From positions 44,948 to 108,947 of the forward strand of contig NZ_JAUNTN010000013.1 of assembly GCF_030538695.1 (NCBI RefSeq): a stretch of 64,000 nt of DNA, in the 5' to 3' direction. The notes below the pieces were generated by a model. The model saw nothing but the letters and a program-made list of their open reading frames with translations. It was not told where the DNA came from and searched no databases. This DNA is from Paracoccus sp. (in: a-proteobacteria). GTDB taxonomy: Bacteria > Pseudomonadota > Alphaproteobacteria > Rhodobacterales > Rhodobacteraceae. Shown piece after piece: positions 32,608 to 42,438 of the stretch. Made by a program: the position numbers and the translations under genes. How positions within the stretch are numbered: the first letter of the stretch is position 1; every line of letters begins with the position of its first letter.

Positions 32608-34293
32608 ATGACCGAACGGCAATTTATTCACCCAGACCCGGCGCAGGCCATGGCCGCGCTTGAATCATCCCGATGTGTGCTGCGTTTTGATCTGACCGGG
32701 CATATTTTGGATGTGAACGACGCCTATCTGGACTTGTGCGGCTATCGGCGCGACGAACTGTTGGGGCAGACTATCTCTATTTTGCAAGATCCCAATGACA
32801 TCACAGGCAGTGTGGACAGTTTTTGGGCCGGTTTGCGCCGGGGGGAGGCGCAGCAGGGCGATTTCCGCCGGATCAATAAACGCGGTGAACCTTTCTATAT
32901 TCAGGCACTTTACACGCCCGTGCGTAATGCCGCTGGTGTTGTGTCCGAGGTGGTGGCTTTTGCCGTTGACATCAGCGCAGCCTATAAGATTGCGGCGGAC
33001 GCAACCGGCAAGGTCGATGCGCTGACCCGTTCACAAGCGATGATCGAGTTTACGGCAACTGGTGAAATCCTGTTCGCCAACCAGAATTTTCTGGATGCGA
33101 TGGGCTACAGCCTTGAGGAGATCAAGGGCCGCCATCACCGTATGTTCATGGATCCGGCCGATGCGATGCAGCCTGAATATGAACAATTCTGGCGTGATCT
33201 GAGCAATGGCCATTATCAGGCCGGAGAGTTTCGCCGGCTTGGGAAGGGCAGCCGTGAGATTTGGATCTTTGGCAGCTATAATCCCGTGACGGACGATCAG
33301 GGCAAGATTTGCAAGGTCATCAAATTTGCGCAGGATGTGACTGCACGTGTGCGAGCTATTACCGAGATCAGCCAAGGGCTTCAGGCTTTTTCGCGCGGGG
33401 ATCTGACCGCGAAGATCAGTGAACAGGTGCGTGGTGAGTTCGCAGGTCTGCGTGACCATTTCAACGAATCCATCACCGCTTTCCGCACTATGGTGGGCGA
33501 TATCCGAACGACGGCACATAGCATGAGCGGCGAGGCCGGTGAAATTGCCAAAGGGGCCAGCGATCTGGCTCGGCGCGGCGAAAGTCAGGCGGCCTCGCTG
33601 GAACAGACAGCTGCGGCGGTCGAACAGATTTCTGGTAATATCACGATGACCAGCCAATCCGCACAAGAGGCAGACAATGCGGCCCGCGATGCGCAACAGG
33701 TCGTGCTGAAAGGGGCCGAGGTCGTGGCACAGGCGATTGCTGCCATAGAACGCATCGACGAACACACCCGCCAGATGGGTGAGTTCACCCGTGTTATCGA
33801 AAGTTTTGCATTTCAGACCAACCTGTTGTCCATTAACGCCGCTGTTGAGGCCGCGCGAGCGGGTGAGGTCGGGCGCGGTTTCGCCGTGGTCGCCAACGAG
33901 GTGCGCAACCTTGCACAGCAATCGGCCAAGGCGTCACAGAATATCGCGGACCTGATCGGCAAGTCGGAAACCGAGGTCAAGATCGGCGTCAAGCTGGTGC
34001 GCGATGCCGGTGAATCGCTGGACCAGATCCGTGCGGGGGTGGGCGGCATGGTCGAAAGCATCGCCGGCATTGCCCATGCGACCACCGAGCAATCGACCGG
34101 CGTGCGCGAGGTCTCGGATGCGCTGTCGCAGCTTGACAGTGTGAATCAGGCGAACCTTGCCATGTCGGATGAATATGCCACCGCCGCTGGGTCATTGTCG
34201 CAGCAGGTCAAAGAACTCAGCGCGATGCTTGGCCGCTTTCACATCGACGCCGCAGCAGAGACCAGCAGCAATCTCCAGCGCAGCGCCGCCTGA
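32608..34293 (+). CDS. Cytoplasmic methyl-accepting chemotaxis protein with two PAS domains
   Basis: This 561-residue protein has no membrane helix. PAS domain 1 (about 15-125, SRCVLRFDLTGHILDVNDAYLDLCGY) and PAS domain 2 (about 140-250, ATGEILFANQNFLDAMGYSLEEIKG) precede a short HAMP-like segment (GLQAFSRGDLTAKI) and the MCP signalling domain (about 290-520), whose hairpin tip has FQTNLLSINAAVEAARAGEVGRGFAVVANEVRNLAQ. It likely senses redox or a small ligand in the cytoplasm and signals to CheA/CheW, which are not in the window. It stands alone with its own terminator. Confidence 0.9.
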   Translation: MTERQFIHPDPAQAMAALESSRCVLRFDLTGHILDVNDAYLDLCGYRRDELLGQTISILQDPNDITGSVDSFWAGLRRGEAQQGDFRRINKRGEPFYIQALYTPVRNAAGVVSEVVAFAVDISAAYKIAADATGKVDALTRSQAMIEFTATGEILFANQNFLDAMGYSLEEIKGRHHRMFMDPADAMQPEYEQFWRDLSNGHYQAGEFRRLGKGSREIWIFGSYNPVTDDQGKICKVIKFAQDVTARVRAITEISQGLQAFSRGDLTAKISEQVRGEFAGLRDHFNESITAFRTMVGDIRTTAHSMSGEAGEIAKGASDLARRGESQAASLEQTAAAVEQISGNITMTSQSAQEADNAARDAQQVVLKGAEVVAQAIAAIERIDEHTRQMGEFTRVIESFAFQTNLLSINAAVEAARAGEVGRGFAVVANEVRNLAQQSAKASQNIADLIGKSETEVKIGVKLVRDAGESLDQIRAGVGGMVESIAGIAHATTEQSTGVREVSDALSQLDSVNQANLAMSDEYATAAGSLSQQVKELSAMLGRFHIDAAAETSSNLQRSAA

Positions 34294-34300
34294 ATATGGA

Positions 34301-34326
34301 AAGGCCCCGCATTTTGCGGGGCCTGA
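34301..34326 (+). terminator. Terminator after the chemoreceptor gene
   Basis: The arms AGGCCCCGCA and TGCGGGGCCT enclose a 3-4 base loop, with a moderately T-rich flank. It lies between convergent genes (the edd stop is at 34344) and may serve the plus strand chiefly. Confidence 0.7.
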
Positions 34327-34343
34327 TCTTTATGCTGAAAGGC

Positions 34344-36140
34344 TTAGATTGCTACCGCAGCGCCCGTGGTTGCAGGGCCAACATGCTCGCGGAAGGCCGC
34401 AAACAATTCCCGACCCATCCCATGCGCCTCGGCGGGGGCAGCGGCGGGCTCGCGGGTCTCAAACCCTTCGGTCAGGCAGTCCAGCCGACCGCTGACCGCA
34501 TCCAGCCGCAGCAAATCGCCATCGCGCAGCCGGGCGATCGGGCCGTCCTTGATGCCCTCGGGCGACAGGTGAATGGCTGCCGGAACCTTGCCCGAGGCAC
34601 CCGACATCCGGCCATCGGTGACAAGCGCAACCTTCAGCCCGCGATCTTGCAAGACCGCCAGAACCGGAGTCAGCGAATGAAGCTCGGGCATCCCATTGGC
34701 CGCAGGGCCCTGGAAGCGCACCACGACGATCACATCATCGGTGAACGCGCCATTGCGAAACGCCTCCTTGACCGCTTCCTGATCGGAAAACACGCGGGCA
34801 GGGGCCTCGATCACCCGGTTTTCCTCCTTGACTGCGGAAACTTTGATAACCGCACGTCCCAGATTGCCCGACAATTGCCGCAAGCCGCCCGTTGCTGCAA
34901 AAGCATCCGAGGCTGGGCGCAGGATCTTGTCGTTCAGCGAGGCCCCGGCGCCGTCTTCCCATGTGACGGCGCCATCGCGCAGTTTGGGTTCGCGTCGCCA
35001 CGGTTCCAGCCCCTCACCCATGATGGTGGTCACATCGCCATGCAGCAGCCCGGCATCCAGCAATTGCCCGATCATGAAGCCCAAGCCACCAGCCGCGTGG
35101 AAATGGTTCACATCGGCCAGTCCGTTCGGATAAACCCGCGCCATCAGTGGCACGGCATTGGAAATCTCGTCGAAGTCCTCAAGGTCCAGAATGACGCCCG
35201 CCGCCCGTGCCATCGCGGGCAGATGCAGCACCAGATTGGTCGAACCACCCGTCGCCATCAGCCCGACGATCCCGTTTACGAAGGCGCGCTCGTCAAGAAT
35301 TTGCCCCGCCGGAATATAGCTGTTGCCAAGCCGGGTCATTGCGGCAGCGCGTTTTACGCCGTCGATGGTCAGAGCCTCCCGCAGCGGCGTATTGGGGGCG
35401 ACAAAGCTGGAACCGGGCAGTTGCAGGCCCATGAACTCCATCAGCATCTGGTTTGAATTGGCGGTGCCGTAAAACGTGCAGGTGCCGGGCGCATGATAGC
35501 TGGCCATCTCGGCCGCCATCAGCGCATCGCGCCCAACCTCTCCGGCGGCAAATTGCTGGCGCACCTTGGCCTTTTCGTCATTCGGCAAACCCGAGGGCAT
35601 CGGTCCAGAGGGCAAAAACACCGCCGGGATATGCCCGAAACTGGCCGCCGCCATCACCAGTCCCGGCACGATCTTGTCACAAATCCCCAAGAAAACCGCA
35701 GAATCGAATGTGTCATGGGACAGCGCAATCCCGGCAGCCATGGCGATCACATCGCGCGAAAACAGCGACAGCTCCATCCCGGCACGGCCCTGCGTCACAC
35801 CATCACACATCGCCGGAACCCCGCCCGCAACCTGCGCCGTCGCCCCGGCACTGGCGGCGGCCTTACGGATCAGCGCCGGAAAAGTCTCATAGGGCTGATG
35901 CGCCGACAGCATGTCGTTATAGGCGGTCACGATGCCGATGTTGGGGGCGCGGGTTTCGGCCAGCTCTGCCTTGTTGGGCATGGCGGCATAGGCATGGGCC
36001 TGATTGCCGCAGGACAGATGCGCCCGCCGTGGCCCGGCTTCGGCCTGCGCGGCGATGCGGTCCAGATAGGCTGCGCGACTGGCTTCGGACCGGCGGCGGA
36101 TGCGGTCGGTGACGCGGGTGATGGCGGGTTGCAGCGACAT
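34344..36140 (-). CDS. edd: 6-phosphogluconate dehydratase
   Basis: This 598-residue Fe-S enzyme of the Entner-Doudoroff pathway converts 6-phosphogluconate to 2-keto-3-deoxy-6-phosphogluconate. ATG 36140 has AAGGAGG upstream; the longer frame lacks one. Cluster-binding Cys segments are visible: [34 protein letters not shown] and [17 protein letters not shown]. The C-terminal [21 protein letters not shown] block is typical of the IlvD/Edd family, and the CGNQAH start and overall length point to Edd rather than IlvD. No eda gene is adjacent. A LacI-type operator candidate lies 36 bases upstream. Confidence 0.93.
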   Translation of the reverse strand: MSLQPAITRVTDRIRRRSEASRAAYLDRIAAQAEAGPRRAHLSCGNQAHAYAAMPNKAELAETRAPNIGIVTAYNDMLSAHQPYETFPALIRKAAASAGATAQVAGGVPAMCDGVTQGRAGMELSLFSRDVIAMAAGIALSHDTFDSAVFLGICDKIVPGLVMAAASFGHIPAVFLPSGPMPSGLPNDEKAKVRQQFAAGEVGRDALMAAEMASYHAPGTCTFYGTANSNQMLMEFMGLQLPGSSFVAPNTPLREALTIDGVKRAAAMTRLGNSYIPAGQILDERAFVNGIVGLMATGGSTNLVLHLPAMARAAGVILDLEDFDEISNAVPLMARVYPNGLADVNHFHAAGGLGFMIGQLLDAGLLHGDVTTIMGEGLEPWRREPKLRDGAVTWEDGAGASLNDKILRPASDAFAATGGLRQLSGNLGRAVIKVSAVKEENRVIEAPARVFSDQEAVKEAFRNGAFTDDVIVVVRFQGPAANGMPELHSLTPVLAVLQDRGLKVALVTDGRMSGASGKVPAAIHLSPEGIKDGPIARLRDGDLLRLDAVSGRLDCLTEGFETREPAAAPAEAHGMGRELFAAFREHVGPATTGAAVAI

Positions 36141-36175
36141 GGGCGGCCTCCTTAGCTGTCCCGCGCAAGTTACAA

Positions 36176-36189
36176 TGTTAGCGTTAACC
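36176..36189. promoter_or_regulatory. Candidate LacI-family operator upstream of edd
   Basis: TGTTAGCGTTAACC is an imperfect palindrome with central CG, the form typical of LacI/GalR-family operators (TTA-N-CG-N-TAA). It lies between the divergent edd and rlmI-like genes, in the expected promoter zone of edd. A related site lies before zwf. No regulator gene is present in the window. Confidence 0.55.
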
Positions 36190-36257
36190 GCGCAAGTGCG
36201 GCGGCTGGACGTGCTGGCGCAGGTCTGGCACAAGCGCGGTAAAGGTCAGAGGGTGCG

Positions 36258-37481
36258 ATGAACGACGACAGCGCAGAAGATATGGGGCAGGGCGGCCTGC
36301 CGGTGGTGCGGTTGCGGCCCAAGGCCAATGCGCGGGCGACACGCCATGGTTTTCCGTGGGTTTTCGCGGATGAACTGGTGACGGATCGCCGCACCCGTGC
36401 GCTGTCACCCGGCACATTCGCGCGGCTGGAGGACGACCAGCGCCGCCCTCTGGCGCTGGTGACGGTGAACCCGGCGTCGAAGATCATCGCGCGCGTTATG
36501 GATATGGACGCCGGAGCCGAGATCAATGCCGACTGGTTGCGGGCGCGGCTGTCGCGGGCGCTGGCCATGCGTGAGACGCTGTTTGACCAGCCCTTTTACC
36601 GGCTGATCCATGCCGAGGCCGATGGTCTGCCCGGCACCATCATTGACCGTTTCGGTGATGCGGCGGTGATCCAGCCCAATGCCGCCTGGGCCGATGCCGC
36701 CGCGCCGCTGATGGCCGAGGTTCTGGCCGAAATCGCCGGGTTGAATTGCGTGGTGATGAACGGGCAGGGCCGCGCCCGTGGGCTGGAGGGGCTGGAGGAG
36801 CGCAGCGAAATCCTGATCGGAAGCCAGCCTGATCCTGTTCAGGTGCCGATGAATGGCGCGATTTACATGGCCGACCTGATCGGCGGCCAGAAAACCGGCC
36901 TGTTTTTCGATCAGCGCCCGAACCATGCCTTTGCGCAGCGATTGGCCAAGGGTGCGCGGGTGCTGGATGTGTTTTCCCATGTCGGCGGCTTTGGTCTGGC
37001 GGCGTTGGCGGCGGGGGCGGAACATGCCACTTGTGTTGACGGCAGCGCGGCAGCTCTGACGCTGGCCCGGCAGGGGGCCGAGGCCATGGGGGCCGCAGAC
37101 CGGCTGGAAACCCTGCAAGGCGACGCTTTCGCGCAGATGGAGAAGCTGGCCGAAGCCGGGATGCGTTTTGATCTGGTGATCTGCGATCCGCCTGCGTTTG
37201 CGCCGTCGAAACAGGCACTTGAGGCTGGCCTGCGTGCCTATGAGCGGGTGGCGAAACTGGCCGCGCCGCTGGTCGCGCCGGGTGGTTATCTTGGGCTGTG
37301 TTCATGTAGCCATGCCGCAGATCTGACCGCCTTCCGCAATGCCAGCGCACGCGGCATTGGCCGGGGTGGTCGGCGGATGCAGTTGTTGCACACCGGGCAG
37401 GCCGGGCCAGACCACCCGACCTTGCCGCAACTGGCGGAAACGGGCTATCTCAAGGCGCTGTTCTTCCGGCTGGATGGTTAA
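36258..37481 (+). CDS. RlmI-like class I SAM-dependent rRNA methyltransferase
   Basis: This 407-residue protein has an N-terminal PUA-like domain (about 15-90, VRLRPKANARATRHGFPWVFADEL) and a Rossmann methyltransferase domain with motif I VLDVFSHVGGFGLAALAAG (about 234-252) and catalytic motif FDLVICDPPAFAPSK. This combination is that of the RlmI/RlmK family modifying 23S rRNA (5-methylcytosine). The conserved VSC-like Cys region reads GLCSCSH. It is followed after 1 base by a PIN-domain gene. The exact base target is inferred. Confidence 0.85.
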   Translation: MNDDSAEDMGQGGLPVVRLRPKANARATRHGFPWVFADELVTDRRTRALSPGTFARLEDDQRRPLALVTVNPASKIIARVMDMDAGAEINADWLRARLSRALAMRETLFDQPFYRLIHAEADGLPGTIIDRFGDAAVIQPNAAWADAAAPLMAEVLAEIAGLNCVVMNGQGRARGLEGLEERSEILIGSQPDPVQVPMNGAIYMADLIGGQKTGLFFDQRPNHAFAQRLAKGARVLDVFSHVGGFGLAALAAGAEHATCVDGSAAALTLARQGAEAMGAADRLETLQGDAFAQMEKLAEAGMRFDLVICDPPAFAPSKQALEAGLRAYERVAKLAAPLVAPGGYLGLCSCSHAADLTAFRNASARGIGRGGRRMQLLHTGQAGPDHPTLPQLAETGYLKALFFRLDG

Positions 37482-37482
37482 A

Positions 37483-38013
37483 ATGCGGGCGGTTCTGGAT
37501 GCCTGCGTGCTGTTTCCGACGGTGCTGCGGGAAATCCTGACCGAAACGGCGGCGGCTGGGGCTTACAGTCCGCTTTGGTCGCAACGTATTCTGGACGAAT
37601 GGACCGGCGCGGCGCACCGGCTTGGGGCCGATCAGGCGCGGGTTGCGGGTGTTGAGGCGGCGCTGCTGGCGGATCGTTTTCCGGCGGCGATGGTTCGCCC
37701 GACCGCCATTCCTGCTGCCGATCTGCCCGACAGCGGCGATCTGCACGTTCTGGCGGCGGCCATCAGCGGCGATGCGCAACTGATCGTGACTGCTAATCTG
37801 CGCGATTTCCCGCGTCGGGTGCTGGCGGATTACGGCCTGCGGGCGATCCATCCTGATGCGTTTCTGCTGGACCTGCCTGCCGTTCTGGTCGCGCCTGCGG
37901 TGGCCTCCACCCATGCACGCGTCTTGGCCGCGGGCGGTGATATGACCCCGCGGGAGATGCTGAAACGCGCCCGCCTGCCGCGCCTTGCCCGTGCATTGGC
38001 GGCGCAGCCATGA
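37483..38013 (+). CDS. PIN-domain protein
   Basis: This 176-residue protein starts at ATG 37483, 1 base after the methyltransferase stop. The N-terminal MRAVLDACVLFP carries the first catalytic Asp of PIN ribonucleases; DLPDSGDLHVLAAAISGDAQLIVTANLRDFP supplies the later acidic residues, and the C-terminal tail is helical and basic. PIN proteins cleave RNA and often act as VapC toxins. Here no antitoxin gene precedes it, and its coupling to an rRNA methyltransferase suggests RNA metabolism instead. Substrate unknown. Confidence 0.8.
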   Translation: MRAVLDACVLFPTVLREILTETAAAGAYSPLWSQRILDEWTGAAHRLGADQARVAGVEAALLADRFPAAMVRPTAIPAADLPDSGDLHVLAAAISGDAQLIVTANLRDFPRRVLADYGLRAIHPDAFLLDLPAVLVAPAVASTHARVLAAGGDMTPREMLKRARLPRLARALAAQP

Positions 38014-38022
38014 CCGAGCTTG

Positions 38023-38036
38023 CCGTTAGCGCAATC
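38023..38036. promoter_or_regulatory. Candidate LacI-type operator-like site upstream of zwf
   Basis: CCGTTAGCGCAATC shares GTTAGCG with the palindrome before edd but is less symmetric. It lies 40 bases before the preferred zwf start, in the short gap after the PIN gene. It suggests joint control of edd and zwf, with low confidence from one weak match. Confidence 0.35.
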
Positions 38037-38075
38037 ATAAACTATGCCCAAGACAGCGGAAAACTGGGGGATACC

Positions 38076-39524
38076 ATGGTTTCGAGGGTTATTCCGGTCG
38101 AGGATTTCGATCTGGTCATATTCGGCGCAACCGGCGACTTGTCGCGGCGCAAGATCATGCCGGGGCTGTTGCGTCGTGATCTGGCCGGGCAATTGCCGGA
38201 TACGGCGCGGATTATCGGCTCGGCCCGCTCGGGGTTGAGCGATGACAGCTTCCGGCAGGACATCGCCGCCGCTCTGGCCGAGTTCGGCCCTGCAGATGTG
38301 CCCCCTGACCAGTTGCAAACCTTTCTGAACCGGCTGCATTATGCCCGTATTGACGCGAAAGGCGGCGAGGGCTGGTCGGGTCTGCATGATCTGCTACGCC
38401 CGGATGTGGTCCATGCGTTCTATTTTTCGGTCGCGCCGTCGCTGTTTGGTGATCTGGCCGACGGTCTGGCCGCGCATGGCATGGCTGACGATCAGGCGCG
38501 GATCGTGGTCGAAAAGCCTTTTGGCCGGAATCTGGACAGCGCAAGGGCGCTGAACGCAACGCTGGCACGGCATTTTGCAGAGCATCAGATTTACCGCATC
38601 GACCATTATCTTGGAAAAGAAACCGTTCAAAACCTGATGGCGGTGCGTTTCGCCAATATCCTGTTCGAGCCCCTGTGGAAGTCGCAATATATCGACCATG
38701 TGCAGATCACCGTGGCGGAAACCGTCGGCGTGGGCGGGCGCGGCGAATATTACGACACATCCGGCGCGATCCGCGACATGGTGCAAAACCATCTGATGCA
38801 ACTTTTGTGCCTGATCGCTATGGAGCCGCCCTATCATTTCGATCCCGATGCGGTTCGTGATGAAAAACTGAAGGTTATTCGGGCGTTGCAGCCTCTGGTT
38901 CCGGCGGATGTGGTGCGTGGCCAGTATCAGGCCGAGGGCGAAAACCCCGGCTATCTGGCGGATTCCGGCGACTCTGACAGCCGCACCGAAAGTTTCGTGG
39001 CGATGAAGGTGCAGGTGGCGAACTGGCGCTGGCAGGGGGTGCCGTTCTATCTGCGCACCGGCAAGAAGCTGCGGGCGCGGACCAGCGAAATTGCGGTGGT
39101 GTTCAAGGAACCGCCACATTCGATCTTTGACGACAGCGGCGAGCCGCGCGCGAACGAGCTTGTCATCAGATTGCAACCGAACGAAGGTATTAACCTGAAG
39201 GTTATGATTAAAGAGCCGGGGCCGGGCGGGATGCGTCTGGTTCAGGTGCCGCTGGATATGTCCTTCGCAGAGGCTTTGGGAACGGATGGTGACATGCCGG
39301 ATGCCTATGAACGGCTGATTATGGACGTCATCCGGGGCAACCAGACGCTGTTCATGCGCGGCGATGAGGTCGAGGCCGCATGGGCCTGGATCGACCCGAT
39401 CATTCGTGAATGGGAGGAGGGCAAGGAGCGGCCTGAACCCTATGACGCTGGATCATCCGGCCCCGAGGAATCGCTGCGGCTGCTGCACCGCGACAATCGC
39501 CGCTGGCGGGAGATCCGTGCATGA
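38076..39524 (+). CDS. zwf: Glucose-6-phosphate 1-dehydrogenase
   Basis: This 482-residue NADP-dependent enzyme makes 6-phosphogluconolactone, feeding the Entner-Doudoroff and pentose phosphate routes. ATG 38076 follows GGGGG by 5 bases and gives the usual start MVSRVIPVEDFDLVIFGATGDL; the frame extends upstream to 38010 without good support. The active-site motif RIDHYLGKETVQNLM is intact. It is coupled to pgl (4-base overlap), then pgi, forming a compact glucose-6-phosphate operon. Confidence 0.95.
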   Translation: MVSRVIPVEDFDLVIFGATGDLSRRKIMPGLLRRDLAGQLPDTARIIGSARSGLSDDSFRQDIAAALAEFGPADVPPDQLQTFLNRLHYARIDAKGGEGWSGLHDLLRPDVVHAFYFSVAPSLFGDLADGLAAHGMADDQARIVVEKPFGRNLDSARALNATLARHFAEHQIYRIDHYLGKETVQNLMAVRFANILFEPLWKSQYIDHVQITVAETVGVGGRGEYYDTSGAIRDMVQNHLMQLLCLIAMEPPYHFDPDAVRDEKLKVIRALQPLVPADVVRGQYQAEGENPGYLADSGDSDSRTESFVAMKVQVANWRWQGVPFYLRTGKKLRARTSEIAVVFKEPPHSIFDDSGEPRANELVIRLQPNEGINLKVMIKEPGPGGMRLVQVPLDMSFAEALGTDGDMPDAYERLIMDVIRGNQTLFMRGDEVEAAWAWIDPIIREWEEGKERPEPYDAGSSGPEESLRLLHRDNRRWREIRA

Positions 39525-40198
39525 GTATCAACCTGATAACCTATCCCGACCGGCAGGCGCTGGTTTTGGCACTTGCACAACAGCTTGGGCAGGAATTGGC
39601 GCAGCATTTGCGCACCAACGAACGGATCAGCTTTTGTGTGCCGGGCGGCACCAGTCCGGCACCCGTTTTCGACGCGCTGTCGGCGCTCGATCTGGACTGG
39701 TCGCGGGTGACGGTTCTGCTTGGCGATGAACGCTGGGTGGCCGAGGATCATCCGCGGTCCAATGCCGCGTTGTTGCGCCGTCACCTGCTGCGCAGCAAAG
39801 CGGCTGCGGCCCGGCTGTTGCCGCTGTATACCGGCGCGGCAACCCCGGATGAGGCCGCTCCCGGCCTGTCGGAACTGGTTGATACGCTGCTGCCGCTGAA
39901 TGTCAGCCTGTTGGGCATGGGCGAGGATATGCACACCGCCAGCCTTTTCCCCGGTGCTGAAGGTCTGGCCGAGGCATTGGCTGCGGATGCGCCTGCGGTG
40001 CTGCCGATTCATGGCGGTGGGGCGACCGAACCCCGGATCAGCCTGACGGCGCGGGTGCTGGCCTCGACGCTGAACGGGCATCTGCTGATCTATGGCGCGG
40101 CCAAGCGCAAGGCGCTGGAACGCGCCGCCAGCCTGCCGCCGGAACAGGCTCCGATCCGGGCGGTGATGCGCGATCTGACCGTGCATTGGGCCGAATGA
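39521..40198 (+). CDS. pgl: 6-phosphogluconolactonase
   Basis: This 225-residue protein of the SugE/DevB type hydrolyses 6-phosphogluconolactone to 6-phosphogluconate. Visible are FCVPGGTSPAPVFDAL near residue 35, VTVLLGDERWVAEDHPRSNAALLRRHLL, and the catalytic-region SLLGMGEDMHTASLFPGA. It overlaps zwf by 4 bases and lies 24 bases before pgi, so all three are probably co-transcribed. Confidence 0.94.
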   Translation: MSINLITYPDRQALVLALAQQLGQELAQHLRTNERISFCVPGGTSPAPVFDALSALDLDWSRVTVLLGDERWVAEDHPRSNAALLRRHLLRSKAAAARLLPLYTGAATPDEAAPGLSELVDTLLPLNVSLLGMGEDMHTASLFPGAEGLAEALAADAPAVLPIHGGGATEPRISLTARVLASTLNGHLLIYGAAKRKALERAASLPPEQAPIRAVMRDLTVHWAE

Positions 40199-40222
40199 TC
40201 TGAAAATTGAAAGGGTTGCGCA

Positions 40223-41833
40223 ATGCGTCTGGAACAGGAATGGACGGCCTTAAAGGACTACCGCGCGACTCTTGGCGGTGACATCCGGGCGCTGTTTGCG
40301 GCTGACCCCAACCGGGCGCAGAGCTTTACCACCCATGCCGACGGGCTGGTGTTCGACTGGTCCAAGACCGCCATCGACGCCCGCGCCCGCGATTTGCTGC
40401 TGGCCCTGATCCGTGCTGCCGGGGTCGAGGCCCGGCGTGACGCGATGTTCGCGGGCGAAAAGATCAACGAAACCGAGGGTCGCGCGGTCTTGCATACCGC
40501 CCTGCGCGGCAGCAAGCCGGTGCAGGTCGATGGCCGCGACGTGATGCCCGGCGTGCAGGATATCTTGGAACGGATGCGGCAATTCGCGCGGGCGGTGCGC
40601 TCGGGCGAGGTCGCTGGGCAGGGCGGGCGCTATACCGATGTGGTGAATATCGGCATCGGCGGCTCGGATCTTGGTCCGGCGATGGCGGTGTTGGCGCTGG
40701 CTCCCTTCCATGACGGGCCGCGGCTGCATTTCGTCAGTAATGTGGACGGGGCCGATATTGCCGATACGCTGGACGGGCTGAACCCGGAAACCACGCTGGT
40801 GATCGTGGCCTCGAAAACCTTCACCACAATCGAGACGATGACCAATGCCGAAACGGCCCGGCGCTGGATGGAGGGGAGAGTGACGCATCCGGCCAGCCAG
40901 TTTGCGGCGGTTTCGACCGCGCTTGGCCGCACCGCGCAGTTTGGCATCGACGCCGAGCGGGTGTTTGGTTTCGAGGATTGGGTCGGCGGGCGCTATTCCA
41001 TGTGGGGGCCGATTGGTCTGGCCTTGATGCTGGCGATCGGGCCAGAGGATTTCGATGCTTTTCTGGCCGGCGGCGCGGCGATGGACGCGCATTTCCGCAG
41101 CGTCCCGCCCGCGCAGAACATGCCGATGCTGCTGGCTTTGGTCGGTATCTGGCACCATCAGATCTGCGGGTATCCGACCCGCGCGGTGCTGCCCTATGAC
41201 AACCGGCTGGCGCGGCTGCCTGCCTATCTGCAACAGCTTGAAATGGAATCAAACGGCAAGGGCGTGGCGATGGATGGCACCGATTTGCCCTTTGCCGCCG
41301 GTCCGGTGGTATGGGGGGAACCCGGCACCAACGGCCAGCACGCTTTTTATCAACTGATCCATCAAGGCCGCCAGATCGTCCCGGCCGAGTTCATTCTGGC
41401 CGCCAAAGGCCATGAACCGGCGCTGGCGCATCAGCATATCCTGTTGATGGCGAATTGTCTGGCGCAGTCGCAGGCGCTGTTGCTGGGCCGTGATCTGGAT
41501 GCGGCGCTGGCGCTGATGGCCGAAAAGGGCCTGACCGGGGCCGAGCTGGAACGGCAGGCGCGGCATCGGGTGTTCACCGGCAACCGCCCCTCGACCACGC
41601 TGCTGATCCCGCAAACCACGCCCTTCACGCTTGGTCAGATCGTCGCGCTCTATGAGCATCGCGTTTTTGTCGAAGGCGTCATCATGGGCATCAACAGCTT
41701 TGACCAGTGGGGGGTCGAGCTTGGCAAGGAACTGGCCAAACGGCTGGAGCCGCTGCTGATGGGGCAAGAGGTCGCCGGGCTGGATGGTTCGACCGCCGCG
41801 CTGGCGGCAGAAATCCGGCAGATGCGGGGCTAA
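40223..41833 (+). CDS. pgi: Glucose-6-phosphate isomerase
   Basis: This 536-residue enzyme interconverts glucose 6-phosphate and fructose 6-phosphate. Both family signatures are present: the segment with [15 protein letters not shown] near residue 255 and the later [14 protein letters not shown] near 490. [18 protein letters not shown] and [13 protein letters not shown] complete the active site. AAAGGG precedes ATG 40223. It ends convergent with the acetyltransferase gene, the two stop codons overlapping. Confidence 0.96.
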   Translation: MRLEQEWTALKDYRATLGGDIRALFAADPNRAQSFTTHADGLVFDWSKTAIDARARDLLLALIRAAGVEARRDAMFAGEKINETEGRAVLHTALRGSKPVQVDGRDVMPGVQDILERMRQFARAVRSGEVAGQGGRYTDVVNIGIGGSDLGPAMAVLALAPFHDGPRLHFVSNVDGADIADTLDGLNPETTLVIVASKTFTTIETMTNAETARRWMEGRVTHPASQFAAVSTALGRTAQFGIDAERVFGFEDWVGGRYSMWGPIGLALMLAIGPEDFDAFLAGGAAMDAHFRSVPPAQNMPMLLALVGIWHHQICGYPTRAVLPYDNRLARLPAYLQQLEMESNGKGVAMDGTDLPFAAGPVVWGEPGTNGQHAFYQLIHQGRQIVPAEFILAAKGHEPALAHQHILLMANCLAQSQALLLGRDLDAALALMAEKGLTGAELERQARHRVFTGNRPSTTLLIPQTTPFTLGQIVALYEHRVFVEGVIMGINSFDQWGVELGKELAKRLEPLLMGQEVAGLDGSTAALAAEIRQMRG

Positions 41834-42339
41834 GGCTTTTCGCGCGGGTCCAGCTTCAACTGCATGAACCGCAAATCCAGCCAGTTGCCGAACTTGGCAC
41901 CGACCTGATACAGCACACCCGCCTGTTCAAAGGCCAGCTTTTCATGCAGGCGGATGGAGCCCGTATTCCCCGCCTCGATCCCGGCCACCATGACATGCTT
42001 GCCAATCGCTCGTGCGCGCTGGATCAGTGCCTGCATCAGCGCCATTCCAATGCCGCCGCCGCGCAGATCGGCCCGCACATAGACCGAATGTTCGACAGTG
42101 TAGCGATAGCCGTCAAAGGCCCGCCAATCCCCGAAAGAGGCATAGCCCATGACCTGCCCCGTATCCGAGATTGCCACCAGCACCGGATAGCCCGCGCGCT
42201 GCCGATCCGCCAGCCACGCCCGGCGGTTGGACAGATCGACCGGACTGTCGTTCCAGATTGCGGTCGTCTGTTCGACGGCGTGGTTATAGATTGCCGTAAT
42301 CGCGGCAAGGTCATCATCTTTGGCGTCGCGGATCAGCAT
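41830..42339 (-). CDS. GNAT acetyltransferase, phosphinothricin acetyltransferase-like
   Basis: This 169-residue protein starts at ATG 42339, giving [22 protein letters not shown], the standard opening of the Pat/Bar/MddA group. The [22 protein letters not shown] loop (R-G-x-G-I-G) binds acetyl-CoA, and [24 protein letters not shown] is the usual C-terminal motif. It probably N-acetylates phosphinothricin-like amino acids or methionine sulfone; natural substrates are uncertain. It is convergent with pgi. Confidence 0.85.
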   Translation of the reverse strand: MLIRDAKDDDLAAITAIYNHAVEQTTAIWNDSPVDLSNRRAWLADRQRAGYPVLVAISDTGQVMGYASFGDWRAFDGYRYTVEHSVYVRADLRGGGIGMALMQALIQRARAIGKHVMVAGIEAGNTGSIRLHEKLAFEQAGVLYQVGAKFGNWLDLRFMQLKLDPREKP

Positions 42340-42411
42340 GGTTTGGTCCCTTTGTGCTGACGACGGGAGCCGGGGCAGCACCGGCGTCAATCCGCAACAG
42401 CAGCGTGATGA

Positions 42412-42436
42412 AAAGCCCCGCTTGCGCGGGGCTTTC
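42412..42436 (-). terminator. Terminator of pepF
   Basis: The arms AAAGCCCCGC and GCGGGGCTTT surround a short loop immediately after the pepF stop, with T bases on the minus-strand 3' side. It lies between pepF and the acetyltransferase gene. Confidence 0.8.
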
Positions 42437-42438
42437 GC

